Assembly: GCA_964479465.1 (NCBI GenBank)
Contig: CAYZMG010000002.1
Location: forward strand, 1-64,000
Direction of reading: 5' to 3'
Length of the DNA stretch: 64,000 nucleotides
Source of the DNA: CADCTB01 sp964479465
GTDB lineage: Bacteria > Actinomycetota > Acidimicrobiia > Acidimicrobiales > AC-14
Of the stretch, positions 56,600-64,000 are shown piece by piece. The notes below the pieces were generated by a model. That model was not told the DNA's origin, made no database searches, and worked only from the letters and a program-made list of their open reading frames with translations. The position numbers and the translations under genes were made by a program. The stretch's first letter is position 1; the number at the start of each line of letters is the position of its first letter.

Positions 56600-57601
56600 T
56601 CAGGCCCGTTCGCCCGCTTTGCTCCGGCGCCACAGCAGCAACCCGACCACGCCCAGGACGAGCACCCCGCCTCCGACGCCGGCGCCGACGACCATGCCGC
56701 GGCCGCCCTCCGAGTCGGTCCCCACCGCCGGCGACGTGCTTGCCGCCCGTTCGGGGAAGGTGATGCTGGCGTTGGTCTCCCGTGTCGTCGTCCCCGAGCG
56801 CATCAAGATCTTGGCGTCCCACGGGCCGTTCGGAAGGCTCTTGTCGAGGGTGATGGAGACCGGCCCCGTCTGACCCAGCCCGAGGGTCGATCCCGTGCTG
56901 GCGTTGAAGGGGCCGGCGGAAAGGCCACCGGGGCCATTGGACAGCCGGAGCTCCCCGCCCAGGTCGAGCGCCCTCGCACCGGTGTTGCGCACGGTTGCCA
57001 CGACCACGGGTGCACCGTCGGCTGCCCGCTGGCCCTGCAGGGCGGTGACCTCGAAGTCGCTGGCCGGCTCGCCCCCTGGCCCGACCGACAGGTACATGCG
57101 CACGCCGACCCGGTTGGTGGCGCCGATCCCGCCGGCAGGGGGCGGCGGTGCGCTCACCTCGGCCCACACCACCCCGTACTGCTCGCCGGCGCTGGCTTTC
57201 GCCGGGACCGCGATTTTCACCGTGGCTATGCCCTTGGCGCCGGCGGCGAGCGACAGCTCCGGCGGGTCGACGGTGGTCCAGGTGGTCATGTCGTTCACCG
57301 CCCGGCCCTCGCCGAACTGGAACGCGCCGGCGACCACGTCGGCGGCGGCGGCATAGACCTTCACCGACTGCCGCGCCGGGGTGTCGTTGTTGACTTCCAC
57401 CCGCCGACTGATCGTCGCCCCGGGCGCAACGTGGTCCACGATGTAGATGCGGGCCCTGGGGTCGTCGGCACGGCTGACGGGCGCATCGACGATCCGGATC
57501 CCCACGGTCCCGGATGGCTGGGCGAACGCGGCTCCCGGGTTTGCCCAGCCGATGACGGCGAGCAGGGCTGCGAGGGTGGTGGGAGCGAGGCGACGGCGCA
57601 T
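56600..57601 (-). CDS. DUF916/WxL-interacting-like surface protein
   Basis: The 333-residue protein has a signal peptide (ALLAVIGWANPGAAFAQ) and an N-terminal domain with IYIVDHVAPGATISRRVEVNND. That phrase is characteristic of DUF916-type WxL-interacting proteins. A second beta domain, a linker and a C-terminal helix (VVGAGVGGGVLVLGVVGLLLW) with a basic tail complete the membrane anchor. In Firmicutes, DUF916 proteins carry WxL proteins on the peptidoglycan. Here two small WxL-like genes lie directly upstream on the same strand, supporting the same partnership. Confidence 0.75.
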   Translation of the reverse strand: MRRRLAPTTLAALLAVIGWANPGAAFAQPSGTVGIRIVDAPVSRADDPRARIYIVDHVAPGATISRRVEVNNDTPARQSVKVYAAAADVVAGAFQFGEGRAVNDMTTWTTVDPPELSLAAGAKGIATVKIAVPAKASAGEQYGVVWAEVSAPPPPAGGIGATNRVGVRMYLSVGPGGEPASDFEVTALQGQRAADGAPVVVATVRNTGARALDLGGELRLSNGPGGLSAGPFNASTGSTLGLGQTGPVSITLDKSLPNGPWDAKILMRSGTTTRETNASITFPERAASTSPAVGTDSEGGRGMVVGAGVGGGVLVLGVVGLLLWRRSKAGERA

Positions 57602-57626
57602 GAGGCCTTTCGGAACGTGGTCGAAA

Positions 57627-58130
57627 CTAGGCCACGGAATGGGTGATGGTCCCGCTGTAGGTGCCGGCGACGGCGGCGGCGGGGAGGTTAAGGACGATCG
57701 TCGGGTTCCAGGACGCGGAGATCGTCCCGGCGAGTGCAGCCCCCGAGAACGCGACCCTGGCTATCGAGAGGTCTTGGGCCAGCGTGGCGTTGGGCTGGCC
57801 CGCCGTGAAGCCGCTGAGCAGGGCGCCGGAGAACGCCGTGGCCGGGCCCGACCAGTAGAGGATCGACGCCTTGGCGATCGTCTCGCTCGGCCCGCCGCCA
57901 CCGGTCTTGAAGACGGTGGCGGACACGGTCGCCGTGAAGGAGGGGGCCACGCCCAGCAGCCCGCTGGCCGACGCCGTTACTGTTCCGAGCTGGGCGGAGA
58001 AGGTGCTCGTCCCGGTCGGGACCGAGCCGAGGTTCTTGGCCGTGGGAGCGCTGATCGTTGCGGCGCCGGCCGGCGACACGGTCACGACGACCACCATGGC
58101 CGCCGCCGCCGCTATCCGGGTGACACGCAA
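57627..58130 (-). CDS. Secreted WxL-like protein 1
   Basis: The 167-residue protein has a signal peptide (MRVTRIAAAAAMVVVVTVSPAGAA) from a TTG at 58130. The body is a Ser/Thr/Ala-rich beta-sandwich, ending SWNPTIVLNLPAAAVAGTYSGTITHSVA. The tryptophan-containing segment plus the AGTYSGTITHSVA ending resemble WxL surface domains. It shares the ending with the adjacent 174-residue protein. A 14-bp hairpin arm lies two bases upstream of the start codon. Expected to be exported and bound to the wall via the DUF916 partner. Confidence 0.7.
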   Translation of the reverse strand: MRVTRIAAAAAMVVVVTVSPAGAATISAPTAKNLGSVPTGTSTFSAQLGTVTASASGLLGVAPSFTATVSATVFKTGGGGPSETIAKASILYWSGPATAFSGALLSGFTAGQPNATLAQDLSIARVAFSGAALAGTISASWNPTIVLNLPAAAVAGTYSGTITHSVA

Positions 58131-58132
58131 GC

Positions 58133-58171
58133 CACCACAGTGCCAGACCCGGCGGGCCTGGCACTGTGGTG
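58133..58171 (-). promoter_or_regulatory. 14-bp perfect hairpin between the two WxL-like genes
   Basis: CACCACAGTGCCAG (58133-58146) is fully complementary to CTGGCACTGTGGTG (58158-58171), with an 11-base loop. On the minus strand it lies after the first WxL-like gene (58195-58719), and its 3' arm ends two bases before the TTG of the second (58130). It therefore covers the ribosome-binding region and could act as terminator, processing site or translational block. Confidence 0.65.
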
Positions 58172-58194
58172 TGAAGCCGAGCCTGGTCGTGGGA

Positions 58195-58719
58195 CTAGGC
58201 GACCGAGTGGGTGACGGTCCCGGTATAAGCGCCAGCGACCTGTGAGCTCAGCAGCGTCATGGTGATCGTCGGGTCCCAGGTCGTCGAGCTGTTGCCGGCG
58301 GCACCGGTGTAGAGGGGTGCGGGGGATTTCGTGCCAGGGACGAAGACCCCCAGGCCGGAGTGGGCGGTGAACGCACCGCTCACGTAGGCCACGCTCGGCT
58401 CTGTCACCACCATGTGCGGGGCGGTGCCCGCTCCGGTCACGAACGCCGAGGACGTCACGGTAGTGGCCCAGGCGTTGACCAAGGCGCCGCGGGTGTCGGC
58501 GACGGTGACCGGGCCGAGTTGGCCGGACGCGACCAGGGTGCCGGTGGCGACGGCACCGAGGTTCGCAGTTGCCGGGACACTGAGTGACAGGCCGCCGCCG
58601 CTGATGGTGAAGGTCGTCGCGGTGTCGACAGCATGGGCAGGGCCGGCGATGCCGGCGAAGCCGGCGACCGCGAGACCTGAGCTGAGGGCGAGGGTGGCGA
58701 GCTTCGAACGGGTCTTCAT
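58195..58719 (-). CDS. Secreted WxL-like protein 2
   Basis: The 174-residue protein has a signal peptide (LATLALSSGLAVAGFAGIAGPAHA) from ATG 58719. The mature part has the same beta pattern as its neighbour and ends TTWDPTITMTLLSSQVAGAYTGTVTHSVA. The parallel tails W-[ND]-P-T-I and AG-x-Y-x-GT-x-THSVA show the two arose by duplication. First gene of the cassette; its promoter region contains 11-bp direct repeats shared with the divergent OmpR-type regulator. Confidence 0.72.
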   Translation of the reverse strand: MKTRSKLATLALSSGLAVAGFAGIAGPAHAVDTATTFTISGGGLSLSVPATANLGAVATGTLVASGQLGPVTVADTRGALVNAWATTVTSSAFVTGAGTAPHMVVTEPSVAYVSGAFTAHSGLGVFVPGTKSPAPLYTGAAGNSSTTWDPTITMTLLSSQVAGAYTGTVTHSVA

Positions 58720-58778
58720 GGTGATCCAGCTTTCCAGCGTTGGTGATGTGTTGATCTGGTGTTGTTCTCGACCGTCAA

Positions 58779-58822
58779 CCTCAAGCTCAGTTCAAGGTAA
58801 GCTCAAGATCAGCTCAAAGTGT
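58779..58822. promoter_or_regulatory. Four 11-bp direct repeats (OmpR/PhoB-type box)
   Basis: TCAA begins at 58781, 58792, 58803 and 58814, exactly 11 bases apart. The units are CCTCAAGCTCA, GTTCAAGGTAA, GCTCAAGATCA and GCTCAAAGTGT. This is the layout of winged-helix response-regulator sites, such as the G-T/G-TCA units of actinobacterial PhoP boxes. They end 7-13 bases before the response regulator start and lie 60 bases upstream of the WxL-like gene. They could control both directions. Confidence 0.7.
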
Positions 58823-58835
58823 CGAAAGGGTGTTC

Positions 58836-59501
58836 GTGGCCGAGGTGCGGGTGCTGGTCCTGGAGGACGAACGGTCGGCTCGCGACCTCCTGGTCGCCAT
58901 TCTGGAGAACGACGGCTACGAGGTCCGTGCCGTTGGCGACGGCGCCGCCGCCATCGAAGCCGCGCAGTCATTCCGCCCCGCCCTGGCCCTGGTCGACGGC
59001 GGCCTCCCTGGCATGAGCGGATCCGATACCGCCCGCCGGCTGCGTCAGGACGGCGACTTTCCCATCATCTTCGTCACCGGCGCCGACTCGGCGGAGGACA
59101 TCAACGCCGGCTTCAGGATGGGTGCCGACGACTACATCCTCAAGCCGTTCGACCCCGACGAGCTGTCCTGGCGAGTACGAGCGGTCCTGCGCCGCAGCGG
59201 CCATGCCGTGGCCCAGGTGCAGGAGTTCGGTGACCTGGTGGTCGACGAGGAGGCCTGCCTGGTGACCAGGGCGGGTTCGCCCATCGAGCTCACCAGCACT
59301 GAGTTCAAGGTGCTGGGCGTGCTCCTACGCAACCGGGCCCGGGTCGTGGCCAAGGCCCAGCTCGTCGGCCAGATCTGGGGCTACGACACCGACGACCACG
59401 TCCTCGAGGTCCACGTGAGCTCGCTCCGGCGGAAACTGGAGGCGCACGGGCCACGCATCATCCAGACCATCCGCGGCAGCGGGTACGTCCTGCGTAGCTG
59501 A
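58836..59501 (+). CDS. OmpR/PhoB-family response regulator
   Basis: The product has about 221 residues. The receiver domain opens VRVLVLEDERSARDLL; the phosphoacceptor is Asp54 in ALVDGGLPGMSG, and the conserved lysine is in DDYILKPFDPDEL. The C-terminal winged helix has IELTSTEFKVLGVLLRNRARVV and DHVLEVHVSSLRRKLEAHG, then IRGSGYVL. GTG 58836 has AAAGGG five bases before; GTG 58830 is possible. No kinase gene is adjacent. The 11-bp repeats immediately upstream suggest autoregulation and control of the divergent WxL-like cassette. Confidence 0.88.
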   Translation: MAEVRVLVLEDERSARDLLVAILENDGYEVRAVGDGAAAIEAAQSFRPALALVDGGLPGMSGSDTARRLRQDGDFPIIFVTGADSAEDINAGFRMGADDYILKPFDPDELSWRVRAVLRRSGHAVAQVQEFGDLVVDEEACLVTRAGSPIELTSTEFKVLGVLLRNRARVVAKAQLVGQIWGYDTDDHVLEVHVSSLRRKLEAHGPRIIQTIRGSGYVLRS

Positions 59502-59524
59502 ACTGGCGCCTGCCCGCCGGCGAG

Positions 59525-60109
59525 CTACTCCGTCGGCGACGTGGCCGACTCCTCGGCGCCGTGATCCATCAGAAGGCGCACCATGTCGCCCTCCTTCTCG
59601 TTCTGCTCGGCGGCCATGAGCGGGGTGAACCCCCCCTGCTGACGGGCGTTGGGATCGGCGCCGGCGGTGAGGAGGGCGGCGACGATCTCCCGGCTGTTGG
59701 CGGCCACGGCCGAGTGCAGGGGCTGGACCTGCATGTCGTTCTTGGCGACCGCGCCGACGTCGGCGCCCCGATCGAGCAGCAGCCGCAGCGCCTTGCCGCG
59801 GTCGAAGAAGGCGGCGAAGTGCAGGGGCGTGTAGCCGTCCTCCGAGCAGGCGCCGATCAGGTCGGGGTCACCGTCGAGCAGCTCGGTGAGGCGGTCGACG
59901 TCGCCGGCAGCGGAGGCGTCGAACACGTCGAGCTCGGGCTTGGCCTCCAGCAGCGCGTCGGCGACGTCCTGCTTGTGGACGTAGAGGGCGGCGCGCACGG
60001 CCGACCGCCCGTTCTCGTCACGGGCCGCCGCCAGGGATGGGTCCTCCGCGATGGCCGACCGCACCGCGTCGACGTCGCCGGCATAGATCGATTCGAAGAT
60101 GGTGGCCAT
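59525..60109 (-). CDS. Ankyrin-repeat protein
   Basis: The 194-residue protein starts at ATG 60109 (MATIFESIYAGDVDAVRSAI). It contains about five ankyrin repeats; the clearest are DGYTPLHFAAFFDRGKALRLLLDRGADV and QPLHSAVAANSREIVAALLTAGADPNARQ (given here by motif positions around residues 90-165). It has no signal or membrane helix, so it should be a cytosolic protein-binding module. It is convergent with the response regulator, divergent from recA. Confidence 0.85.
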   Translation of the reverse strand: MATIFESIYAGDVDAVRSAIAEDPSLAAARDENGRSAVRAALYVHKQDVADALLEAKPELDVFDASAAGDVDRLTELLDGDPDLIGACSEDGYTPLHFAAFFDRGKALRLLLDRGADVGAVAKNDMQVQPLHSAVAANSREIVAALLTAGADPNARQQGGFTPLMAAEQNEKEGDMVRLLMDHGAEESATSPTE

Positions 60110-60147
60110 GGAGACGAGCCTAAGCCCGCCGGCAAGCACGATGGTCC

Positions 60148-60176
60148 TTGACCGAACGTTCGTTCGGAACTACCGT
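60148..60176 (+). promoter_or_regulatory. recA promoter with LexA (SOS) box
   Basis: A -35 TTGACC (60148-60153) and a -10 TACCGT (60171-60176) are 17 bases apart. The spacer begins with GAACGTTCGTTC (60154-60165), matching the actinobacterial LexA site GAAC-N4-GTTC, flanked symmetrically by CC and GG. LexA binding here would block RNA polymerase until DNA damage. The recA start is about 135 bases downstream, so the leader is long. Confidence 0.75.
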
Positions 60177-60310
60177 CTTGGAACTCCAGCGGTGTAACGC
60201 AGCTCCGCCGGAGTGAATTGTCACACCCCCTCCGTAGGGTGAGGCCTCGTCAACCAAATGCCGGGCGACCACATCAAAGGCGCCCGGCACCCACAGAAGG
60301 GAATCCAGCG

Positions 60311-61345
<1,035 letters not shown>

Positions 61346-61391
61346 TTACACGACGCGGCAGTCCGGCGCCGTCCGCCCATAGGCTGAGCGA

Positions 61392-62534
61392 ATGGCGCCG
61401 GAACTGCTGGAATGCGAAGCGCACGGGACGCCCACCCGGCTGCGCTGCGCCGAGGCTGACTGTGACAAGCCCATTTGCCCGCACTGCCTGGTCAAAACGT
61501 CGGTCGGGCTGAAGTGCCAGGACCATGCCCAGGCCATCGCACCGAAGTTCGACCGGCGGGCCCAGCGCTCGGTCATTGCCGCGGTGGCGCTGGTGGCCGT
61601 CGCCGTCGTCATTTTGTCGGTGGCGGTGTTCAACCAGAGCTCGACGCCGGCGCCGGCGCCCGACGACACGCCGGCGCCGGCGGCTTCGGGCGAACCGGCC
61701 GTTGGGCGGATCGTGCCGGCGTCGGTGTATGTGGTGAATGCCGACGGTTCGGGGTCCCGGATTCTCACCAACCGACCGCTGGCCTTCGACGCCCATCCGG
61801 CATGGTCGCCGGACGGGACCCGGATCGCCTTCGAGAGCACCGTCGATGGCAGGCGGACGATCTGGGTCATGCAGGCAGACGGGCAGGGCCTGCGCCGGCT
61901 CACCGAGGCCACCGGCGCGGCGGTGGAGACGGCGCCGGCGTGGTCGCCTCGAGGCGACCGCATCGCCTACGCCAGCGACCGCGATGGCAATGCGGAGATC
62001 TACGTGGTCGGCGCCGACGGCTCGGGGAGCCGGCGCCTCACCGACAACCCGGCCACCGACGGCGTGCCCTCGTGGTCGCCCGACGGGACCCGCATCGCCT
62101 TCGTCAGCGACCGCGATGGCGAGCCCGGCATCTGGGCCATGGCCGCCGACGGCTCTGAGCCGGCCCGGCTTATCCCCGGCGCCGCCGACCCCGGCTCGAA
62201 GCCGGCCTGGGCGCCCGACGGGAGCTCGATCGCCTTCGCTTCCGACCGAGACGGCGCCAACCTGGAGATCTTCGTGGCCGACCTTGCCACCGGTGCCGGC
62301 GCCCCCACCAAGATCATCGCCGGCCCGGGCCTCGACGGGGAGCCGGCCTGGTCGCCCGACGGCACCAAGCTGGCCTTCGCCAGCGACCGCGACGGCAGCC
62401 CCCAGATATACGTGGCCAACCGGGACGGCTCCAACGTGACCAAGGTCACGACCAAGGCCCGCAGCTACACGCCGGCGTGGGCGCCCGACGGCCGCCAGCT
62501 CGTCTACATCCATGACCCGGTGCCCGGGGGATAG
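61392..62534 (+). CDS. Membrane-anchored beta-propeller protein with N-terminal zinc finger
   Basis: The 380-residue protein begins with a B-box-like zinc module: CEAHGTPTRLRCAEADCDKPICPHC and C-x2-H later (residues 8-45, cysteines and histidines spaced as in zinc-binding domains). One helix follows (SVIAAVALVAVAVVILSVAVF), then a Pro/Ala linker and five or six TolB/WD40-like blades. The blades repeat AWSPDGTRIAF and SDRDG. The topology puts the zinc module in the cytosol and the propeller outside. The blades suggest protein or glycan binding; function unknown. Confidence 0.82.
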   Translation: MAPELLECEAHGTPTRLRCAEADCDKPICPHCLVKTSVGLKCQDHAQAIAPKFDRRAQRSVIAAVALVAVAVVILSVAVFNQSSTPAPAPDDTPAPAASGEPAVGRIVPASVYVVNADGSGSRILTNRPLAFDAHPAWSPDGTRIAFESTVDGRRTIWVMQADGQGLRRLTEATGAAVETAPAWSPRGDRIAYASDRDGNAEIYVVGADGSGSRRLTDNPATDGVPSWSPDGTRIAFVSDRDGEPGIWAMAADGSEPARLIPGAADPGSKPAWAPDGSSIAFASDRDGANLEIFVADLATGAGAPTKIIAGPGLDGEPAWSPDGTKLAFASDRDGSPQIYVANRDGSNVTKVTTKARSYTPAWAPDGRQLVYIHDPVPGG

Positions 62535-62580
62535 GACCGCGACGCAGGAACCGCCGGTGTATGTGTCGAACATGTAGGCA

Positions 62581-62964
62581 GTGGTCGAAGTCCTCAAGGT
62601 CTCCAGCAAGTCCAATCCCAACTCCGTAGCCGGAGCCCTGGCCGGGGTGCTCCGCCAGTCCGGCGCGGTCGAGGTGCAGGTCGTCGGGGCCGGCGCCCTC
62701 AACCAGGCGGTCAAGGCCATCGCCATCGCCCGGGGGTTCGTGGCCCCGTCGAACATCGATCTGGTGTGCATCCCCACCTTCGCCGACATCGAGATCGACG
62801 GCCAGAGCCGCACCGCCATCCGTTTGGCCGTGGAGGACCGGGCCCACCGCCAGGCCTCGGGCGAGCTCACTGCGCCGGTCAAGCACCTGCCGTCACCGCC
62901 GGCGCCGGTCGCCGCGCCCGTGCTGCCGCCGGCGCAGGCTGTCGCCGCCCCGCTGCTCCGCTAA
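62581..62964 (+). CDS. spoVS: SpoVS family protein with C-terminal extension
   Basis: The 127-residue protein starts at GTG 62581 (VEVLKVSSKSNPNSVAGALAG). It matches SpoVS (about 86 residues) through SSKSNPNSVAGALAGVLR, VGAGALNQAVKAIAIARG and CIPTFADIEIDGQSRTAIRL. An extra 40-residue Pro/Ala/Val-rich tail is present. In Bacillus SpoVS affects septation and spore coat formation; in non-sporulating Actinobacteria the Alba-like fold may bind nucleic acids. It lies 46 bases after the propeller gene. Confidence 0.88.
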   Translation: MVEVLKVSSKSNPNSVAGALAGVLRQSGAVEVQVVGAGALNQAVKAIAIARGFVAPSNIDLVCIPTFADIEIDGQSRTAIRLAVEDRAHRQASGELTAPVKHLPSPPAPVAAPVLPPAQAVAAPLLR

Positions 62965-63005
62965 GCAACCCCGGCCATTCCAGGGCGGTCGTTCAAGGGC
63001 GGCAG

Positions 63006-63079
63006 TGCCGACGGAGAGATTCGAACTCTCACTGACGACGCCCTAAACGTCGTGCCTCTGCCGGTTGGGCTACGTCGGC
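63006..63079 (-). tRNA. tRNA with UAG anticodon (Leu, CUA codon) and short variable loop
   Basis: Reading the minus strand from 63079: acceptor GCCGACG pairs with CGTCGGC; the D-arm is GCC-CAACCGGCAGA-GGC with a 3-bp stem and 11-base loop as in leucine tRNAs. The anticodon arm is CGACG-TTTAGGG-CGTCG, giving anticodon TAG, U33 and G37. The variable loop is only TCAGT, and the T arm is GAGAG-TTCGAAT-CTCTC. The discriminator is A and CCA is not encoded. All stems are perfect, so it looks functional. Bacterial leucine tRNAs normally have a long variable arm; this one does not. Confidence 0.85.
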
Positions 63080-63147
63080 GCACTGTTCCTCAGCTGCCGT
63101 AACACTACCGGCCGCACTAGTGCATTGGCCCCGCTAGCCTCGCCTCC

Positions 63148-63738
63148 ATGACCCCTACCTTCACCGCGGACACCTTCGTCGGCGACCGGTCCAGCGAGGT
63201 GTACTCCCGCCTGCTCAAGGAGCGCATCGTCTTCCTCGGCACCGACGTGAATGACGCGTCGGCCAACCTCATCTGCGCCCAGCTCCTGCTCCTTCAGTCC
63301 GAGGACCCCGACAAGGACATCTTCCTGTACGTGAACTCGCCGGGTGGGTCGGTCTCGGCCGGTATGGCCATCTACGACACCATGCAGTTCCTCAGCTGCG
63401 ACGTCGGCACCATCTGCCTGGGCATGGCCGCCTCCATGGGCCAGTTCCTCCTCTGCGCCGGCACTCCGGGCAAGCGCTACGCCCTGCCCCACTCCCGGGT
63501 CCTGATGCACCAGCCGTCGGCCCAGATGCAGGGCGCCGCGGTCGACATCGCCATCCACGCCGAGCAGATCGTCTACACCAAGCGGATCATGGCCGAGCGC
63601 ATCGCCTTCCACACCGGCCAGAAGGTGGAGCAGATCGAGATCGACTTCGACCGTGACCGCTGGTTCACGGCTGAAGAGGCCAAGACCTACGGCATCATCG
63701 ACCACGTCATCTCCAAGGCGGCGCAGGTCGCGGCCTGA
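63148..63738 (+). CDS. clpP: ATP-dependent Clp protease proteolytic subunit
   Basis: The 196-residue serine protease forms a double-ring chamber with ClpX or ClpC. The triad is Ser96 (GMAASMGQF), His121 (VLMHQP) and Asp170 (DRDRWFTAEEA). The opening FTADTFVGDRSSEVYSRLL fits the mature N-terminus with little propeptide. Start ATG 63148. Two bases separate its stop from the next start, so it is co-transcribed with the SDR39U1 gene. Confidence 0.95.
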   Translation: MTPTFTADTFVGDRSSEVYSRLLKERIVFLGTDVNDASANLICAQLLLLQSEDPDKDIFLYVNSPGGSVSAGMAIYDTMQFLSCDVGTICLGMAASMGQFLLCAGTPGKRYALPHSRVLMHQPSAQMQGAAVDIAIHAEQIVYTKRIMAERIAFHTGQKVEQIEIDFDRDRWFTAEEAKTYGIIDHVISKAAQVAA

Positions 63739-63739
63739 C

Positions 63740-64000
63740 ATGAGGGTCCTCGTCACCGGCTCCTCCGGCCTCATCGGCCGGGAGCTGGTGGCGGAGCTGG
63801 GCCGCCAAGGCCACCAGGCCACCCGGTTGGTGCGCCGGCCGGTCGCCGGCGCCGGCGAGGCGACCTGGGATCCAGCGGCCGGCACCATCGACGCCGCCGC
63901 CCTGGAGGGTCACGACGCCGCCGTCCACCTGGCCGGCGCCGGCATCGGCGACCATCGGTGGTCGGATGCCCACAAACGGGCGGTGCTGGACAGCCGCGTC
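63740..64000 (+). CDS. SDR39U1-type NAD-dependent epimerase, 3' end outside window
   Basis: The frame from ATG 63740 opens MRVLVTGSSGLIGRELVAEL, an NAD(P)-binding Rossmann motif GxSGxIG, and continues AAVHLAGAGIGDHRW and SDAHKRAVLDSRV. These are landmarks of the TIGR01777/SDR39U1 family, epimerase-like proteins of uncertain substrate. It is cut by the window edge after 87 codons. It starts one base after the clpP stop. Confidence 0.85.
   Translation, partial: MRVLVTGSSGLIGRELVAELGRQGHQATRLVRRPVAGAGEATWDPAAGTIDAAALEGHDAAVHLAGAGIGDHRWSDAHKRAVLDSRV

Noticed and set aside
58195..58719. Sortase-anchored surface protein
   Set aside because: No LPxTG-type motif, C-terminal helix or basic tail; the protein ends at THSVA like its neighbour.

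Overview
This is a very GC-rich chromosomal window packed with genes on both strands and many GTG and TTG starts. Several families are typical of Actinobacteria: DUF3499, DUF501, DUF5679, the dapA-rnj pair, MarP-type CvpA-trypsin protease, ftsEX followed by an M23 hydrolase, and a GAAC-N4-GTTC LexA box at recA. With SpoVS and a PTPS-related membrane protein, they suggest a deep-branching actinobacterium, perhaps class Acidimicrobiia; the class is inference. Two runs of ten N (2418-2427, 20527-20536) show a draft or metagenome assembly. I see no insertion sequence, prophage, CRISPR array or rRNA.

Layout. 1-5200: a truncated DUF222/HNH gene, two exported or membrane genes, and an ECF sigma operon with two membrane proteins. 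5200-14000: a redoxin, two L,D-transpeptidases, a reduced suf cluster (sufD, Rieske ferredoxin, sufC), ftsH and a CPBP protease. 14000-23000: envelope glycan genes (PTPS-related, GT39, GT2), sugar-phosphate enzymes (manB, PGI/PMI) and adenosylhomocysteinase. 23000-28850: comF, hibernation factor, NarL-type regulator, a GT2-methyltransferase fusion and a DUF2079 protein. 28980-36090: secA, prfB, ftsE, ftsX and an M23 hydrolase. 36090-44450: GNAT, Ppx/GppA, DUF501, DUF72, ftsB, eno, marP, dapA, rnj. 44480-50000: a giant AAA/TPR ATPase, a methyltransferase and an FAD oxidoreductase. 50000-56600: ftsK, rimO, pgsA, cinA, thpR. 56600-60110: a DUF916/WxL-like surface cassette, an OmpR-type regulator and an ankyrin protein. 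60110-64000: recA, a beta-propeller protein, spoVS, an unusual tRNA, clpP and the start of an SDR39U1 epimerase gene.

Genes acting together. ftsE, ftsX, the M23 hydrolase, ftsB, ftsK, the L,D-transpeptidases and MarP cover division and peptidoglycan remodelling. The glycosyltransferases and manB/PGI-PMI probably feed mannose-containing surface glycans. secA, ftsH and clpP handle export and proteolysis; prfB, rimO, the hibernation factor and rnj serve translation and RNA turnover.

Most unusual signals. (1) A minus-strand tRNA with a leucine UAG anticodon and Leu-like D-arm but a five-base variable loop. (2) Four exactly 11-bp-spaced TCAA direct repeats between the WxL-like cassette and an OmpR-type regulator. 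(3) Two genes (sufD and marP) whose only start fitting the family N-terminus is CTG. (4) A 14-bp perfect hairpin abutting the TTG start of the second WxL-like gene. (5) A C-terminal domain of unknown function on the 983-residue ATPase.
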